Made by a program: the position numbers and the translations under genes. Of a DNA stretch of 64,000 nucleotides, positions 10,334 through 22,752 are shown one piece after another; within the stretch, counting starts at the first letter, position 1, and every line of letters begins with the position of its first letter. This DNA is from Byssothecium circinans (Eukaryota; Ascomycota; Dothideomycetes; Pleosporales; Massarinaceae), in the NCBI GenBank assembly GCA_010015675.1, contig ML977007.1, positions 276,016 through 340,015 of the forward strand, written 5' to 3'. The notes below the pieces were generated by a model. That model was not told the origin of the DNA. It ran no database searches and saw only the letters and a list, made by a program, of their open reading frames with translations.

Positions 10334-11488
10334 TTACATTATGGCACAAGGATCGCCAGACGAGCTTTGTAGATCAAACCATTCAGTCACTGACGCGTCG
10401 ACTGGCTTCGAACTCTCCACCGCTTCTCTCAGCTTTTGCACCATGTCAAGTTCTGTTGCGTAGTCTGGATGGTCTTCTCCCACGCAGTAGCGGTCAACTT
10501 CCAACTCTTTCTCGGCCCATAAAAGTGCCATCCTCGTTTGACCCAACATCACACATGATCTAGCGGCGTCGTAGTAGCTGAAAGACTGTTAGATTGAAGG
10601 AACCTAAATGAAATTCATCACTTACGAAACGCTAAGGTCTCTACACAGCAACCCTTCAGACTTTTGTACAGCTGCCAGATTTTGTGCCAATTTTAGAGCC
10701 TTTTTCCAGGATTCGGAAGTGCGTATCCTCATGTTGATTGCAAGTTCTTGATCAAGGCTGAACAGCTGTACGCGTTTCGCCTCTCTTTCCTTCCCTTCTG
10801 CTGTTATCTCACATGCCGCACAGGTACAAATAAACCCCCAATTATCCAGTTCAGCTTGTCTCTGGCTTTTCGTACGGTTGACCCCGTTGTTGTAGCTTAT
10901 AGTAAGCTCTTCTCCGGCTGTTATATCGCGTACGGCATGGAACGTCTCTTTCTCAAGGATGGAATTGTATGCAAAGTGGATATTGGGGATGCAGGAGTGG
11001 TTGATGCGAGAACCAAGCAGGAAGACGTCCCCAAAAGCGTTCGCTGCGAAGATTGCCAAGACCCTGCGTTGCAATTCCGGCATTTCCTGCCAGCTTCGTC
11101 CCATCTCCTGCTCGGCGGCATGTCTGAATGCAGCGCATGCAAATCCGTGGAGCTCTAGGTACGAACCCTGTTGGGAGGCGGAAAGACTTTCAAATGCGTA
11201 TAGTATGTTTCTTGCGTCAGTGTTGTTGCGGTCGATTTTAAGCAAAGCCGCTTCTGCGATAACGCGAGTCCCACGCGGTATGTCAGCGATGGCGAAAATT
11301 CCCAGGCCCTTTCCTGTCGATTTTCTCATTTCGACCAGGTGACGTGAATCTGGTGCGTGGTCATTTGATGTAGGGTAATATAAGGTTTCAACTCTGCCAT
11401 ACCTTGCTTCGTTTCCATCTTCCGTTTGAGATTCATACACTTCTCCTCTACTGTGAGGCCGATGTAGTGATTGAAGCAACCTGAACAC
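10334..11488 (-). CDS. SET-domain protein, probable lysine methyltransferase; 5' end uncertain
   Basis: Exons 11488-10626 and 10577-10334 join across a 48-nt intron (GTAAGT...TTTCAG). The SET domain is clear: GKGLGIFAIADIPRGTRVIAE at its start, the core RINHSCIPNIHFAYN and GEELTISYNN, then a post-SET-like CTCAAC. Such fungal small SET proteins are S-adenosylmethionine-dependent lysine methyltransferases acting on histones or other proteins; the substrate cannot be told. The C-terminal exon has a helical, TPR-like stretch (WAEKELEVDRYCVGEDHPDYATELDMV). The frame is open at 11488 without an ATG and is closed by a TAG about 40 nt upstream, so there is probably an unseen 5' exon. The first in-frame ATG (MRKSTGKGLG) would begin directly at the SET domain. 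The gene sits between the hAT element and an AT-rich transposon-like end. Confidence 0.8.
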
Positions 11489-12755
11489 GGAAGATACAGC
11501 TATGTGATTCCACGGCTAGCTGCGTGTCAGCTCCCGATTGGATTATCTTTGCAGCTGCTGTGCCACATCATGCACCCCATCCGAAGAGGCGAAAACACTG
11601 TGGCGCTGACGGCTTCAACTCCACGTCGACGACGGTCTGCAGATCCACGTGCTGTACCGCGCATTGGGGGGGAGGGGTGTCCCAAAAATCAGGTTATTAC
11701 ATTATCTAAGGAGCAAACTATAACTATTAGAGGCTAGAAACTAAGGGTTTTAAATTAGAAGAGAATAAGATTAATATTAATTAGTTTAATTTATATAAGA
11801 AACCCTAACTTACTTATAACTTATTCTATTATCATAGTTATTCAGTTATGGGTGGACGGACGTTACTTTAAAGACTTTAATATAAAGTAGACTTTATTAT
11901 ATGCCTGGCTGATTCTGCTGGTCCTGCTCTTACACCACAAAATCTTTAAAAATATTAATTACCCTCTGGCAAATGCTTATGCACACATACTTTCACTGGT
12001 AGGGATTGGTGTTTATATTGGGTAGAGCACGTTTCGAAAGTTGAATTCAAGAACTTATAATCACTGCCATCTTCTGATAGACTGTATACATAAATGAGTG
12101 CATTATATCTTTATAAACTATATTGTACTCAGAACCTGACATTATAACAGTATTACAATAGAGCTCAAAAACCTCGAGATGATCAGGTGGAACTGATTTC
12201 ATCTAGTCTGGTTGCCGCTGAAATTATCCGATCTGAAACTTGAACAGCGCGACTGCCAGTGAACTTTCATCACTCTCCGCCTATATCAGTCTTTTCCTTC
12301 TTCGATTAATATTCTGTTAGTTATATTTTAGACATCGATTATATAGCACCGGTTGCGGGTTTGCCGACAGCCGGCCCTTTCGCAAACGTTTTGCAGTACA
12401 GGCACTCTGCTAGACTAAAACTATGGAAGTTGTTCAAGGCCCTGGGAAAATATAGGTATGGTGAAGTTATGCTTGAGCGTTACGGGAAGACGCAATCAAT
12501 GAGAGAGAAATTTCGTCCAGTTCGCAACTGGATCGAGCGACATTCATCTGAGCAAATCTCAAGCTGTACAGTACAATACCGAGTAAAGCGACTAGTATTA
12601 CAGTATGTAGAGCCGTATAGTCCAAAAAGCGACCAGATTCGGTAGGAAACATTTAAAATTTGCTATAGCAAGCAGTTGCCTTAGCAAGGGCAGAACTCGC
12701 GATGTGATTTCACAGTAAGAAGTTTCGAGCTTGACCGAAAGCGGCTAGCCGTGAA
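11489..12755. other. Gene-free stretch, AT-rich core
   Basis: 11690-11865 is strongly AT-rich and ends with the right copy of the terminal-repeat-like sequence. The remainder, to the start of the MYND gene, has only short frames without recognisable content. The missing 5' exon of the SET gene may lie in the first 200 bp. Confidence 0.5.
11845..11865 (-). repeat. Terminal-inverted-repeat-like sequence, right copy
   Basis: Inverted match (20/21) to 6724-6744. Together the two would bracket 5142 bp that contain the hAT element and the SET gene. They may also be single ends of two separate elements. Confidence 0.65.
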
Positions 12756-15700
12756 ATGGACGGTTGCCCACCTATGCAGCGCACACAAACAACGTCTCGC
12801 CCAAAACTCAAATTTGTTTCTGCCGAAAACACTTTCCGGTATCCCAGCGTGTTCTCACCTGCAGCCATCATGTCGCTGAAGCCAGTGCATATCGTGCAGA
12901 ATCCGTTCTTCTATCCCACTGGCAATACACCAGCCGTGTGCCTGACGCAAAATCTCCCACCAGATCGCGATGCCGTTGTCCTCTTGCTCGGATGTGGAGA
13001 CATACGTAACATCTTGTTCACGACCTATGCTGGAGCAGGCCATGGTATGCCTAGCAGCTGATATCTCTTCTATCTCGGCCCTCGCTGACTGAAACAGATG
13101 GCAGGACTTTCGACTTCACGTGTTGCGACTTGGAAGCCGAAGTCATTGCCCGCAATATTGTCGCCTTCACCCTGGTCATCGAGAACGGAGAAGACCACAG
13201 CATTCGACTGTTATGGAACATCTACTACCATGCATTCCTCGACACCGTATCGTTCTCGCACCTCCAAATACACGCTCAGAAGCTTATGGGCTCCCTCGCA
13301 TCAGTCGAAGCCTGGAACGACGGTCCGTATGGGAGCTTGATTCGGTTCTGTGACACCGCCACCTTGGCAAGTGTGGTGAAGGTGATTGGGACGTATGCAG
13401 TTGGTCCGTCGAACGGTGACGAATACAAGAGTCGACAGAACTCGTTGAAGAAGAATTGGGAGCTTGCCCGCAAATTCAAAGATATACAACACGGCGATAA
13501 TGACTGGGCAAATGGAGTCCGCGCTTCCGCTCCGCTTCCGCCCGACCAGGCCATCCATGACATCCCGAAGCAGTACCGTACATTTTGGAAGACCGGTTGC
13601 ACATTCGATGACAAGAAGCTTTCTAGCAAAGCGGTTGTTGCCAATCCTATGTTTGGCTCTCTACGAAGCGGGCTTGTTCTTCACTACGGCACGGACCCTC
13701 TCCTTGGATTTCACCTGGCCACTGCTTATGCGCAACTGTCGTCGGATTCACCCTTGAACCAGACCACCGCAAAGGAAGCGCCGAAGACCTTCCGCATGGC
13801 CTTGTCACAATTCCATGAATGGTGCAATGCGTTCCGTATAGGCTCCAATAGGATCACTATACGTTACGTCAATGCTGATGCTCTAGCGTTCTGCCATGTA
13901 CTTGATAATTATCGTCTTCATGGTCAGTCCGCGTCTACACTCTGCTATCGTAGCTTCTGGGATTACTCTCATTTGCATCTGGACACATTAGATTACGGGA
14001 ACAAAGGCACCGCACCCATTACTTTCAATGTCATCGATACTTCGAACTTAATGGACCATCTTGGAAGCCTAAATATGCTTGCTGCTGCTTCGCCGCTTAT
14101 GGCTACTGATCCCGCTGCGACCATGAGAACGGAAATGCTCAAACCCCGAGATAAGGATACGGCTGAATCTGCTAGAATGTTGCTTTGCGGCGATCTTTCA
14201 ACAATAGCACTCCTCTTCGGCTTGAAGCCTATCCATCATTGGACCAACGCTACTGCAACCTGGCAGTTCAACAAGTCGATGCTCAAGGGTGTGCCAAATG
14301 GCGACATGATTAGCATGATACACGCTCGCCACGTTGTCATCTGGAAACCCGCCGATACGTCATTGATCAAGTGGCAGCCTTTTGATTTAGGCAATATCAT
14401 GTTTGGGTTGTATTTGGAAATGTTCCAGGACGAGAGCCTGGGCAGGAAGTTCCGAGACCTTGCATCCCATTCTCCAGACAACCTAGCCCACAAGTTCAAG
14501 CAGTACGAGCTTTATACCCGAGGTAGCTTTGCTGCTGTTCTGCGTCGTATCAAGACCTCCGGTGTTGTGGAGTGGCAACCCTTCATCGACCAACTCCTTG
14601 AAAAGATCATGGCAGATGACAGTCTTACCATGGGAATGCACTATGCTCAGTCCTTATTCGTACACCTCTCTAGCTTCAAGCTCTCCTCTATCGACCAGTA
14701 TGATTACTTTCACCCCATATCGTACCGAAAGGATCTTCGAGGGCCATTTCGTCAATGGAAAACCATTCCGTCCATCGTGTGTGTCACGTTAGTGGTACCC
14801 CACGAAGCAGTGTCAATGTTCGCCGACCTCACCGAAAAGAACGGAACACCGCTTTGCCAACTCATGCTGGAGTCATCTACCACCATGCGACAGAGTATCT
14901 ACCCCGACATCCAAGCCGCTTTTGGTTCGATCAGTTCCGTTGGGACACCTTTCACAAATGAATACGTTGTGAGCGTGAGGGTAGACGATCAAGGCTGGCA
15001 GGGGAGTTCACCCCTTGTCGTCTCTGCCATGGTCTCAACCTACAGCCTCGTTGATAATGGAGATACATCATGTCGCGTAAAGTTTGGCTTGAAGAACTCA
15101 CCCACTAATCTCATGAAGTTTTGTTCCAAGCTAGGGCTTTTTCTCTTTTTGCACGAATCTGCTGTTGGAAAAGCCGATGTTTTCGTCACCAAGGGTAGAC
15201 TAAATATGTGTCATGATGCTTCCCTCGGTCAGCACGAAGCCATCCCAGATGCCAAGAGTAGGTCAGACTGTCAAGTGCGTCAAGACGTAAGATTGCTGAC
15301 AAGGCATGCAGGCACTCACTCCAACATACGTCTCATGCCGATTGTTGATGCCAAGGGGACAAAGATCGTATCGATACAAGCTCACTACGATCTTGCGCAT
15401 GGCAAAGTGAAGGATTCCTTGCAGGCCGGTGCCAATGCAGAATTCCTTCTTCCAGACCCGTTTACTTTGATCCTCAGGGTCGGTGATACGGTTGTCCACA
15501 AGACAAAGCTTCCGCAACCCCTTGATGGCAATCGAGGCAAAGGAAAGATTGCGCGCAAGTCACTATGGGCGGAGTACACTGCTCCCGTTGCGGAGCCCAC
15601 AAATCTGGCTAATCGAAAGGATCTCGTCTTCCCGGCAAGCATCAACGACAAGTAAGTCGATCATCTTTGGTGATCTACCAACACGGAAAGAATATATCTG

Positions 15701-16724
15701 ACAGCAGCCTAGGGGTGCAATCTTGCTCGAGAGTCTGCACTACGTCGAGCCTAACGTGCTTCCGGCTCTGTTCATTGGAAAGGCCACTCAGCACGTCCAA
15801 TGGCTGGGTACGCATGCTTCGACCCTTTCGACCATGACCATTCCCGAATACGCCGCCTATGGGAAGTACCTATCGCGACAAGCTGCAAACAAGCCCGGTC
15901 GTATGGGCGTCAAGGAAACAATCTTCAACATGTTCATGCGTATCTTCGGCCTCAATGGGATGGAGAAAGGAAGCATTTTCGCGTTCGACAACTCCTCGAT
16001 TCCTCTTGCCACTATCTTTGTCGATAGTGTTCGTATGGATCCTTCAAATCAGACCGTCTTCCTGGATGCCGCCCTTGTACCCCTTTCAACAAGCATGCAG
16101 GACGGTTTCGATTACGCGCCTATAAACTTGGCCGGTGTCGGGGTTGTCAAGGTCAACCTTGACGTTGGTGAAGCTCCGTTTTGGAGGCAGCTTCTCCCGT
16201 CATTTGCCGAGCGGTGTCGGTCATGGAACCACAAGAGCAATTGTCAATACCGGACCCAGAACAAGTACCCTCTCTCGACGGAGCCTGGAGAGCGCTTCAT
16301 GTGTAGCTGCGGACTGGGCATCTTCCCCCAAGGCTATCTCAAGGGGCTCAAAGCCTTCCACAAGATCACCAAGTATGCAGTCCGCGTCGCTATCCCCGTC
16401 ATCTTCCCTTCCTTGATTGGTAGGGGTGACGGCATCGTGCCGGTTCCGACAACTCCACCACCAACTATCCCGCGTCCCGCTCCAAGCTTCGCTCCAAAGG
16501 ATACCACGGCAAACGACAGCGGCTCTCGCCTGGTTGACCTTGGCGCAAAGAAGGGGACTTGCTTTGAATGCGGCGCTACTGAGAAGAAGGGAGGTGGTCC
16601 GCTTTCGCATTGCAGGGCGTGCATGTTCGCACAGTATTGCTCAGCGGAGTGTCAGAAGGCAAACTGGAGGAAGGGACATAAGGAGCTATGCAAGCAGATG
16701 AAGGAGACTGCTTTTGGAGCTTGA
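12756..16724 (+). CDS. DUF4470 and MYND zinc-finger protein
   Basis: Three exons, 12756-13044, 13098-15651 and 15713-16724, give 1284 aa. The introns are GTATGC...ACAG (53 nt) and GTAAGT...CCTAG (61 nt), both in phase. The N-terminus has the DUF4470 signature of fungal MYND proteins: PFFYPTGNTPAVCLTQNLP, then VVLLLGCGDIRNILFT and FDFTCCDLEAEVIARNIV. A long middle region of this family follows. The C-terminus has a MYND-type zinc finger with paired cysteines (CFECG, CRACMFAQYCSAECQ, W, H, C), a protein-protein interaction module. A Pro-rich linker precedes the finger. A second in-frame ATG at 12870 (MSLKPVHIVQNPF) is an equally good start. The cellular role of this family is unknown. Confidence 0.9.
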
Positions 16725-17000
16725 GTTGGCCACTTGCAACCCTCTCGACTTCAATGCACCGATAAATGGACGGACGTCATTGGAACCACTTGAAGGCACT
16801 TTTGTATTGCTTAGCCCAGCTCTTACTCATGGCTCTCTTTGGCATGGGAAATATTGGACGTGGAGTTGTAATAATAGCAAAATTGCTTCCGTCTTTCACT
16901 CACGCATAGAATGTACCCCAGCTGGATACTCAATTTTAAAAACCTGGCAACACTTCGCATACTGACAAGTGAGATGCAATTCGGGACGTTTCCAGTAGTA

Positions 17001-18181
17001 TTAAGATGTCAAAAATTGTCCATGCCCGTCCCATAGACTCGCAAGCAACGACCTCTTCCCAACCCATGGTGACCTCGCATGCTGCACGGTGAAGTTATCA
17101 ATGAGGGAAACATGGCTTTCCTCCCAAGGGACCAAAAACCCAATCTCATCACTCAGCTTCAACAGTCGTTCGAGATACTTGATCGGAATCCCTAAGCCAT
17201 CTCCATACGTCGTGGGGAAATGGTACTTCTCATCATCGCCCTTGTACGGTGCTTCAAGCGCATGATTATCTCGCGCTCTTCCATAAACACTAACGAAGCC
17301 ATTGAAGAAGATCGGCTTCCCTGTTGATGCTATCTTTCTGATTGCCGGTAGCTTCTGCACCACTTGAAGCGCGCCGTTTGATTGCCACTCGCCTTTAGCC
17401 TGCAAAGTTTCTTCAGCACTGCTTCTACCTTGCATCTCTGAACCTCGATAGAATCGCCATCTTAGATATCAAAACTGTATGAATCCTCCTAATTCTACCT
17501 AATATGTGCTGCTTCCAGGTCTTTCTTTAATGAGAAGTATTGCCTGCCGCGAACACCCTTTTTCTTCCATTTCTCGAATAAATTCGGGCAGTTCTTCCTT
17601 CAAGTGATCGTACAGCTCCAGGGATGAAAGCAGCGGTGTTTGACCCCCCGATTCCGGTACGATTTGGGAGTAGAAGAAAAGAATGCCGGGGAAGTGTGCG
17701 CTGCCTCCGTACCCTGAATGGTAGGAGAATTTCACGTCCGGTGGCTCTTCGTTGGCAGTCTTAACGTCATCGGTTACGGTGGTGCGCTTGCCGGATAATC
17801 CGACTTCGTGATGCGGATTAGGGAGTTTGAAGGCTCGGACAAAGGCCTGAAAATCGGTTGTGAATTTGATTGGAAAGTTGCGGAAAAGGATTGCGCCGTC
17901 TGTGTAAAGCGTCAGTATTGAGCGAATAAATCGTAGCTCCGTGAGTATTTACGTTTACCGAGGAGTTCCTTGAGCGTACCGGCCTGCTCGTCGACTAATT
18001 TGACGGCTTCATTGATTGAAATAGTTTGTGAGGATGGTTCAAGCTTTAGACCTAGCAGGAACGTATTTCCGTGAACACTGCGCGAGTGAGGAATGTTAAA
18101 TGGCGTGATTGCCGGTTTTTCTGATCCCGAATGTTGCACGATGACTCCCTCCAAAACCGGCGTCAACAGAACTGAAGCCAT
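17001..18181 (-). CDS. TauD/TfdA-like dioxygenase, Fe-binding acid apparently lost
   Basis: Exons 18181-17959, 17899-17557 and 17460-17001 give 341 aa. The first intron (GTAAAC...CACAG, 59 nt) is convincing. The second (GTGTTC...CTAAG, 96 nt) is inferred because it joins MEEKG to WRFYRGSEMQGRSS, as in relatives. The family uses Fe(II) and 2-oxoglutarate to hydroxylate small substrates such as sulfonates. Visible blocks are DGAILFRNFP, ILFFYSQIVPESGGQTPL and the C-terminal VQHARSPWVGKRSLLASLW with the distal His and Arg. Where relatives have H-x-E/D, this protein reads YHSGYGG (His about 135, Gly about 137), so the acidic iron ligand is missing. It may be inactive or altered. Divergent from the transporter relic. 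Confidence 0.75.
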
Positions 18182-18599
18182 CGTGGACTATATGAGTATC
18201 TAGACTGGTGATGATGTCTGAACGATATTTGTGCCAGGGGATTATATGGAGGGCCGAGGTTGACCTTCAGCGATATATCTGTATCTTCACTTGACCATGT
18301 GCCGTAGATAGAAACCGTGCCGTGTGAAGGAAAAAGATGTAGCGGGCTAGGAGAAGTGAAAAGTGGTGTTCGAATTGGTCTCGATTAAGGATCGCTAGAA
18401 ATTGCCCGCAAGCCGAGCGAAGGCTGAAAGGCGATTTATGATTGATCTTTTTGCACTCCGCAGGCATCCTCATGTTTCCATTTCCAGTCACTCAATATCG
18501 TTTTCGAGACTAAGTAGCTCCTTACATGGCAATTAGGTCGTCCTATGTCGCGGAGGGAGTCGCGCGGAACGATGTTGATCACATCGAGCCGGCTGCGGT

Positions 18600-20270
18600 G
18601 ATGAATGGAGTCGATGTTTCTGTAGGGAAGCAAACGTGGACGAGTTATCTTTGGGACTCGTTGGACAAACCTGCATAGGTGAAACCGATTTCTGGAATTT
18701 ATATTGATGCAAACTGACACCATGCTGCAGGAGCGAAAGTCGATGTTCAAACTTGATCTCACCCTAATGACGTTCGGCTGTCTGGGCACCTTCATCAAAT
18801 ACATCGACAGAGCGAACATCAACTCCACATTTGTCTCCGGAAGGAAAGAAGACCTCTCACTCTACGGAAATGAACTCAACTACGTCAACACCGCCTTCAG
18901 CATCGCGAACATCATCGGTCTCTGGCCCTGCAATCTGCATCTTACCAAGTCCAATCCCAACTGGTTTATTCCGATACTGGAACTAGGTTGGAAGATATGT
19001 ACCTCTGGCCAAGCTTGAATGAAGACTCCGGTGCAGATGTACGTTTCACGAACGCTCATAGGATTATTCGAGACTGTGCACTACTCAGCTATTGTCTATC
19101 TCTGCGGCGGCTGGTACAAGAAGTCAGAGTTGAGCCATCGTCTGGCTATTATCAATGCAGCAACAGCTATTGGCCCATGTTCAGTTCATACCTGCAAGCT
19201 GCTGTCTACACTGGTTTGAATGGCGTCCATGGAATGGCGGGATGGCAGTGGCTGTTCATCGTAAACGGCGGTATATCGCTCGGCATCATCATTCCGCAAT
19301 GCTTCTTCTATCCGGACGTCCCAGCTCGCCAAAAGCAAGACTTCGTGTTCACCGATCGTGAGATCGAGCTCGCTCGTGGCCGTAACCCACTTGAAGGCCG
19401 CGTCAAGCAGGGCAAGTTCACAAAAACACAGATGGAGTGTTGGCTACTTACGCCAGGTATCTGGCTTCTTTAGGTCATCTCAATCTGCAATTCTATCGGC
19501 AACCAGCCCTCGACCTCCATGTCTTTCTGGTTCCAAGCGTGGAACACCACACACCCGAGATCGTACACGGTGGCTCAAATCAACAATTGAGAGACTCCAA
19601 TTCAGACAGTAATGGTAGTCATAACTCTACTTATGGCTTGGTCAAGCGACACATGGCTGAAGGGAAGACGATGGCCAATGCTTGTGCTTGGAGGTGCGAT
19701 CAATGTCGTGGTGCGCATTTTACTCGCTACGACACTTATGTTTCCGCAGCAAAGAGCCTTTAGGTGGTTTTTGTATTATTAGACTGAGTGGGCGCAAGCG
19801 AGTAATAGTATGTCCTGGGCCTGGACGCAGGATACCTAGGTACACTTGCTGGCGATCCGGGAAGGAGAGCTCGGGCGAGGGCTGGTTTGAACGTTTGGGC
19901 GTGGACATATATCGCTACTGTGTAAGACATCTACCCAATCAATGACTCTATATATACTAAAACACGTAGGCCATTGGCGGTCTTCAAGACTACAGATCAA
20001 CCTGCCGTCTTTGGCGGGGAACTGGACGGCAGCGGGGTTTTGTTTTCTGCTTGCGCTCATGGCAGTTGCTTTGGCGTATCTGCAGCGCGCAAAATCGAAG
20101 AAATGTGGACCTTCTATTTCTTTATCCGCAGGAGAGTGACGGGCAAAGCACTCAAGATGGTGAAGGATCGCACAAGGCCCACCTCGCAGCACGCAACAAC
20201 ACGTGAGCGCAAGGGTACCTACAATAATCGGGTACCTCAAATCCCCGACTTCGGCAACGTAAATGTATAA
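18600..20270 (+). pseudogene. Dal5/Liz1-type MFS transporter, multiply broken
   Basis: Segments in order match the allantoate/pantothenate permease family of anion:cation symporters in the plasma membrane: TWTSYLWDSLDKP, FKLDLTLMTFGCLGTFIKYIDRANIN, LCGGWYKKSEL, GMAGWQWLFIVNGGISLG and a SDTWLKGRRWPMLV segment. They are spread over several frames with stops at about 18666, 19016, 19471, 19589, 19781 and 19836, and a frame change near 19180. An intron with usable borders persists at about 19922-19970 (GTAAGA...CGTAG). The number of lesions rules out a simple model error. It stands between the dioxygenase and the aldo-keto reductase and could have imported their substrate. Confidence 0.85.
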
Positions 20271-20414
20271 AATGCCAGAGTAGAAAGGCAATTCTGAGTG
20301 CTCTTGCTACAGGACTTTGCTCTTGCTACAGGACCTGGCTCTCTGCAAATATTTTTAATCCTTTTTCCACTACCTTCACCAACACCGAATCGTCACATCC
20401 GATAAAACCCCAAC

Positions 20415-21508
20415 ATGCCTCAACTCGAATACCGTTTCCTTGGCCGTACCGGTCTCAAAGTCTCCGTCATCTCTCTCGGATCCTGGGTCACTTACGGCGG
20501 CCACGTGACCGACGAAGAATCCTTCGCCAGCCTCAAAGTTGCATACGACGCAGGAGTAAACTTTTTCGACACGGCCGAAAACTACTCCGCCGGAGCTGCC
20601 GAAGTCGTGCTAGGAAAAGCGATCAAGCATTTTGGCTGGAAGCAGAATGACCTTGTCATCAGCACGAAAGTGTACCACGGGCAGGCAAACTCTGCACATC
20701 CTGAGCGGCCACTGAACAACAAGGGACTTTCAAGAAAACATATTGTAGAGGGAGTAAATGCTTCATTGGAAAGGCTTCAGTTGCCGTATGTGGATGTAGT
20801 GTTCGCGCATCGTCCTGATCGCGACACACCCATTGAAGAGACAGTGAGAGCCAGTGGGTCCCAATCACCTTTCTGTTCGTTTATATAAGCTGATCATGAT
20901 TCCCAACAGTCAATCACGTCATCGACTCTGGAAAAGCCTTTTACTGGGGAACTTCTGAATGGAGCGCATCCGAAATAGCAGATGCCTGGCGTGCTGCCGA
21001 TAAACTAGGCCTGATCGGTCCAGTCGTTGAGCAACCGCAATATAACCTCCTCGTCCGCTCCCGTGTCGAGTCTGAATATCGTTGGCTGTATGAGAAATAC
21101 GGTCTTGGTCTCACTATCTGGTCTCCCCTGAAGCAAGGCATCCTCACTGGCAAGTACAACGGTCACTCCAGCCCTCCTCCTGGCTCAAGGCTTGCGGAAG
21201 CGAAGGATCCGTTTACTATCGCGCAGAGCAAGGGCTTTGGTGACGAGAAGTGGAAGCAAGAGTTGGATCTTGTAGAGAAGTTGAAGCCTATTGCTGAAGA
21301 ACTAGGGACGACATTGGGCGGTTTGGCGATTGCGTGGGCAGTGAAGAATAAGAACGTGAGCTCGGTTATCATCGGGGCGAGCCGACCGGAGCAGGTTACA
21401 GAGAATCTCAAGGCTTTGGATGTGGTGGGGAAGTTGACGGATGAGATTCTAGCCAAGATTGATGGGGCCCTGGAAAACAAGCCAGAGGTTCCTCGGAGAT
21501 TCGGTTAG
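20415..21508 (+). CDS. Aldo-keto reductase (voltage-gated K+ channel beta-subunit-like)
   Basis: Exons 20415-20853 and 20910-21508 join in phase across a 56-nt intron (GTGGGT...CAACAG), giving 345 aa, normal for the family. It opens with [19 protein letters not shown]. The AKR catalytic tetrad is complete: Asp52 and Tyr57 (FFDTAENY), Lys85 (VISTKVY) and His132 (VFAHRPD). The C-terminal cofactor part [17 protein letters not shown] binds NADPH. Family members reduce aldehydes or ketones in the cytosol; the substrate is not evident. The gene is intact beside a broken transporter, pointing along the same strand. Confidence 0.93.
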
Positions 21509-22752
21509 AGAGTATACCAAATCCTTTTGAGTCTAAAACGTAGTAGTACCCAATCTCGCTTCTACCCAGCTCTATTTCTTGGCCAATGTTGGCTCAGTGA
21601 ACGAAAACACGGTCAGGTGACCCAATTACTAGACTGTACCATGGTAACAGATCTTCGAATACACTTCACTGACCTAAGGACATCTTGCAGCCCACAAGCA
21701 CCACACCAAGGCCTCGTCCTTTCTTGGGACCCTATTTATGCGGCCCGGACTTTGCGCTTCGCTTCTTGGTACATACCCTCTTCATGTGGGTCTTGAAGAT
21801 CTTGATCGCCTTTGCATCTCTGATGCTATACGGTTGGAACCACCCAGAAATCCGCTGTACGAAGCTCATATTTACGAATCTGGCAGAGCTATGGAGACGA
21901 TAAATACTCACGGTTACCTCGTAGCTGGTTGATGCCGACCTTTTCTGCTTAAAGAGAGCCTAAGCGATGCTTGAAACCCTGCATAATTGAGGCGCTGATA
22001 CTACAGTGCGTTCTGGAATGTCATTAAAATTCTTGGATCTCGCCATTCCTCGAATACGGGATGAGTGGAACGGCCACCGGTGGCGCTCGGGCCACGTGCT
22101 TACGCGCGGGTCTCATCCATTTAGATCCTTTCACAACTACCACCGTGGTACGGTCCACCTGTCCCTTTTCCATCAACACATCCATCACCGTCTCTAACAA
22201 CTTCATCAAACAGAGGGCTGAGCCGACCCTATCTAACGAATCGCCCAATTCCAGCCAACGTCTCGAGATTTTAAGCCGCCTCACATGCTCCACCGCAACC
22301 CCGCGCCAAGTCCTACATTTAGGCACACGTCCATCACGACATCGGGCTAAGCTTCGCGTGCTTCCACTCACGAACAAAAACTCTTCCACACCTGCCGTTT
22401 CCAATCAATTACTCCTAGTCAGCAGAACTGGGCGCATTGCTTGAGCCTCTCAGCTAGCAATCCTCATGTAACCCAAGCCCGCTGCCGCAAGTCCATCCAA
22501 CGATGACGCGAAAAGGCGTGGATTCCTGCTGTTCCAAGGCAACGGTTGGCGGTTGGGTAGGGGTTTATATGAGGAAGCGCGGCGCCGGCTGATGGGTACT
22601 TGGTGATTTGCTTTTCCTCTCCACTTTCACGGTCCGTTTTGCGTGAAGTGATACTCAAGTCCAGCCCTCTACGCTAGGGTGCGGCCCGAACTTCATTTCG
22701 ACAACATTCACAGTGCTGCCTACTATCCTACAGAGGCATCGATAATTTCAGT
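21509..22752. other. Gene-free stretch
   Basis: No supported gene. Overlapping frames on both strands around 22020-22440 reach about 127 codons but have no recognisable motif and no conserved-looking start. The last few hundred bases should hold the promoter of the permease gene. Confidence 0.45.

Noticed and set aside
12361..12645. Plus-strand frame of 95 codons upstream of the MYND gene
   Set aside because: No ATG at its start, no recognisable motif, and no splice sites linking it to the MYND gene.
17862..17872. His-His-Glu in the TauD-like protein as the iron-binding motif
   Set aside because: It lies about 30 residues too early relative to the FFY...GG block; in relatives this place is not the metal site.
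22024..22444. Overlapping frames of about 126 codons on both strands
   Set aside because: They mirror each other, have no conserved motif, and neither has better start context; not supported as a gene.
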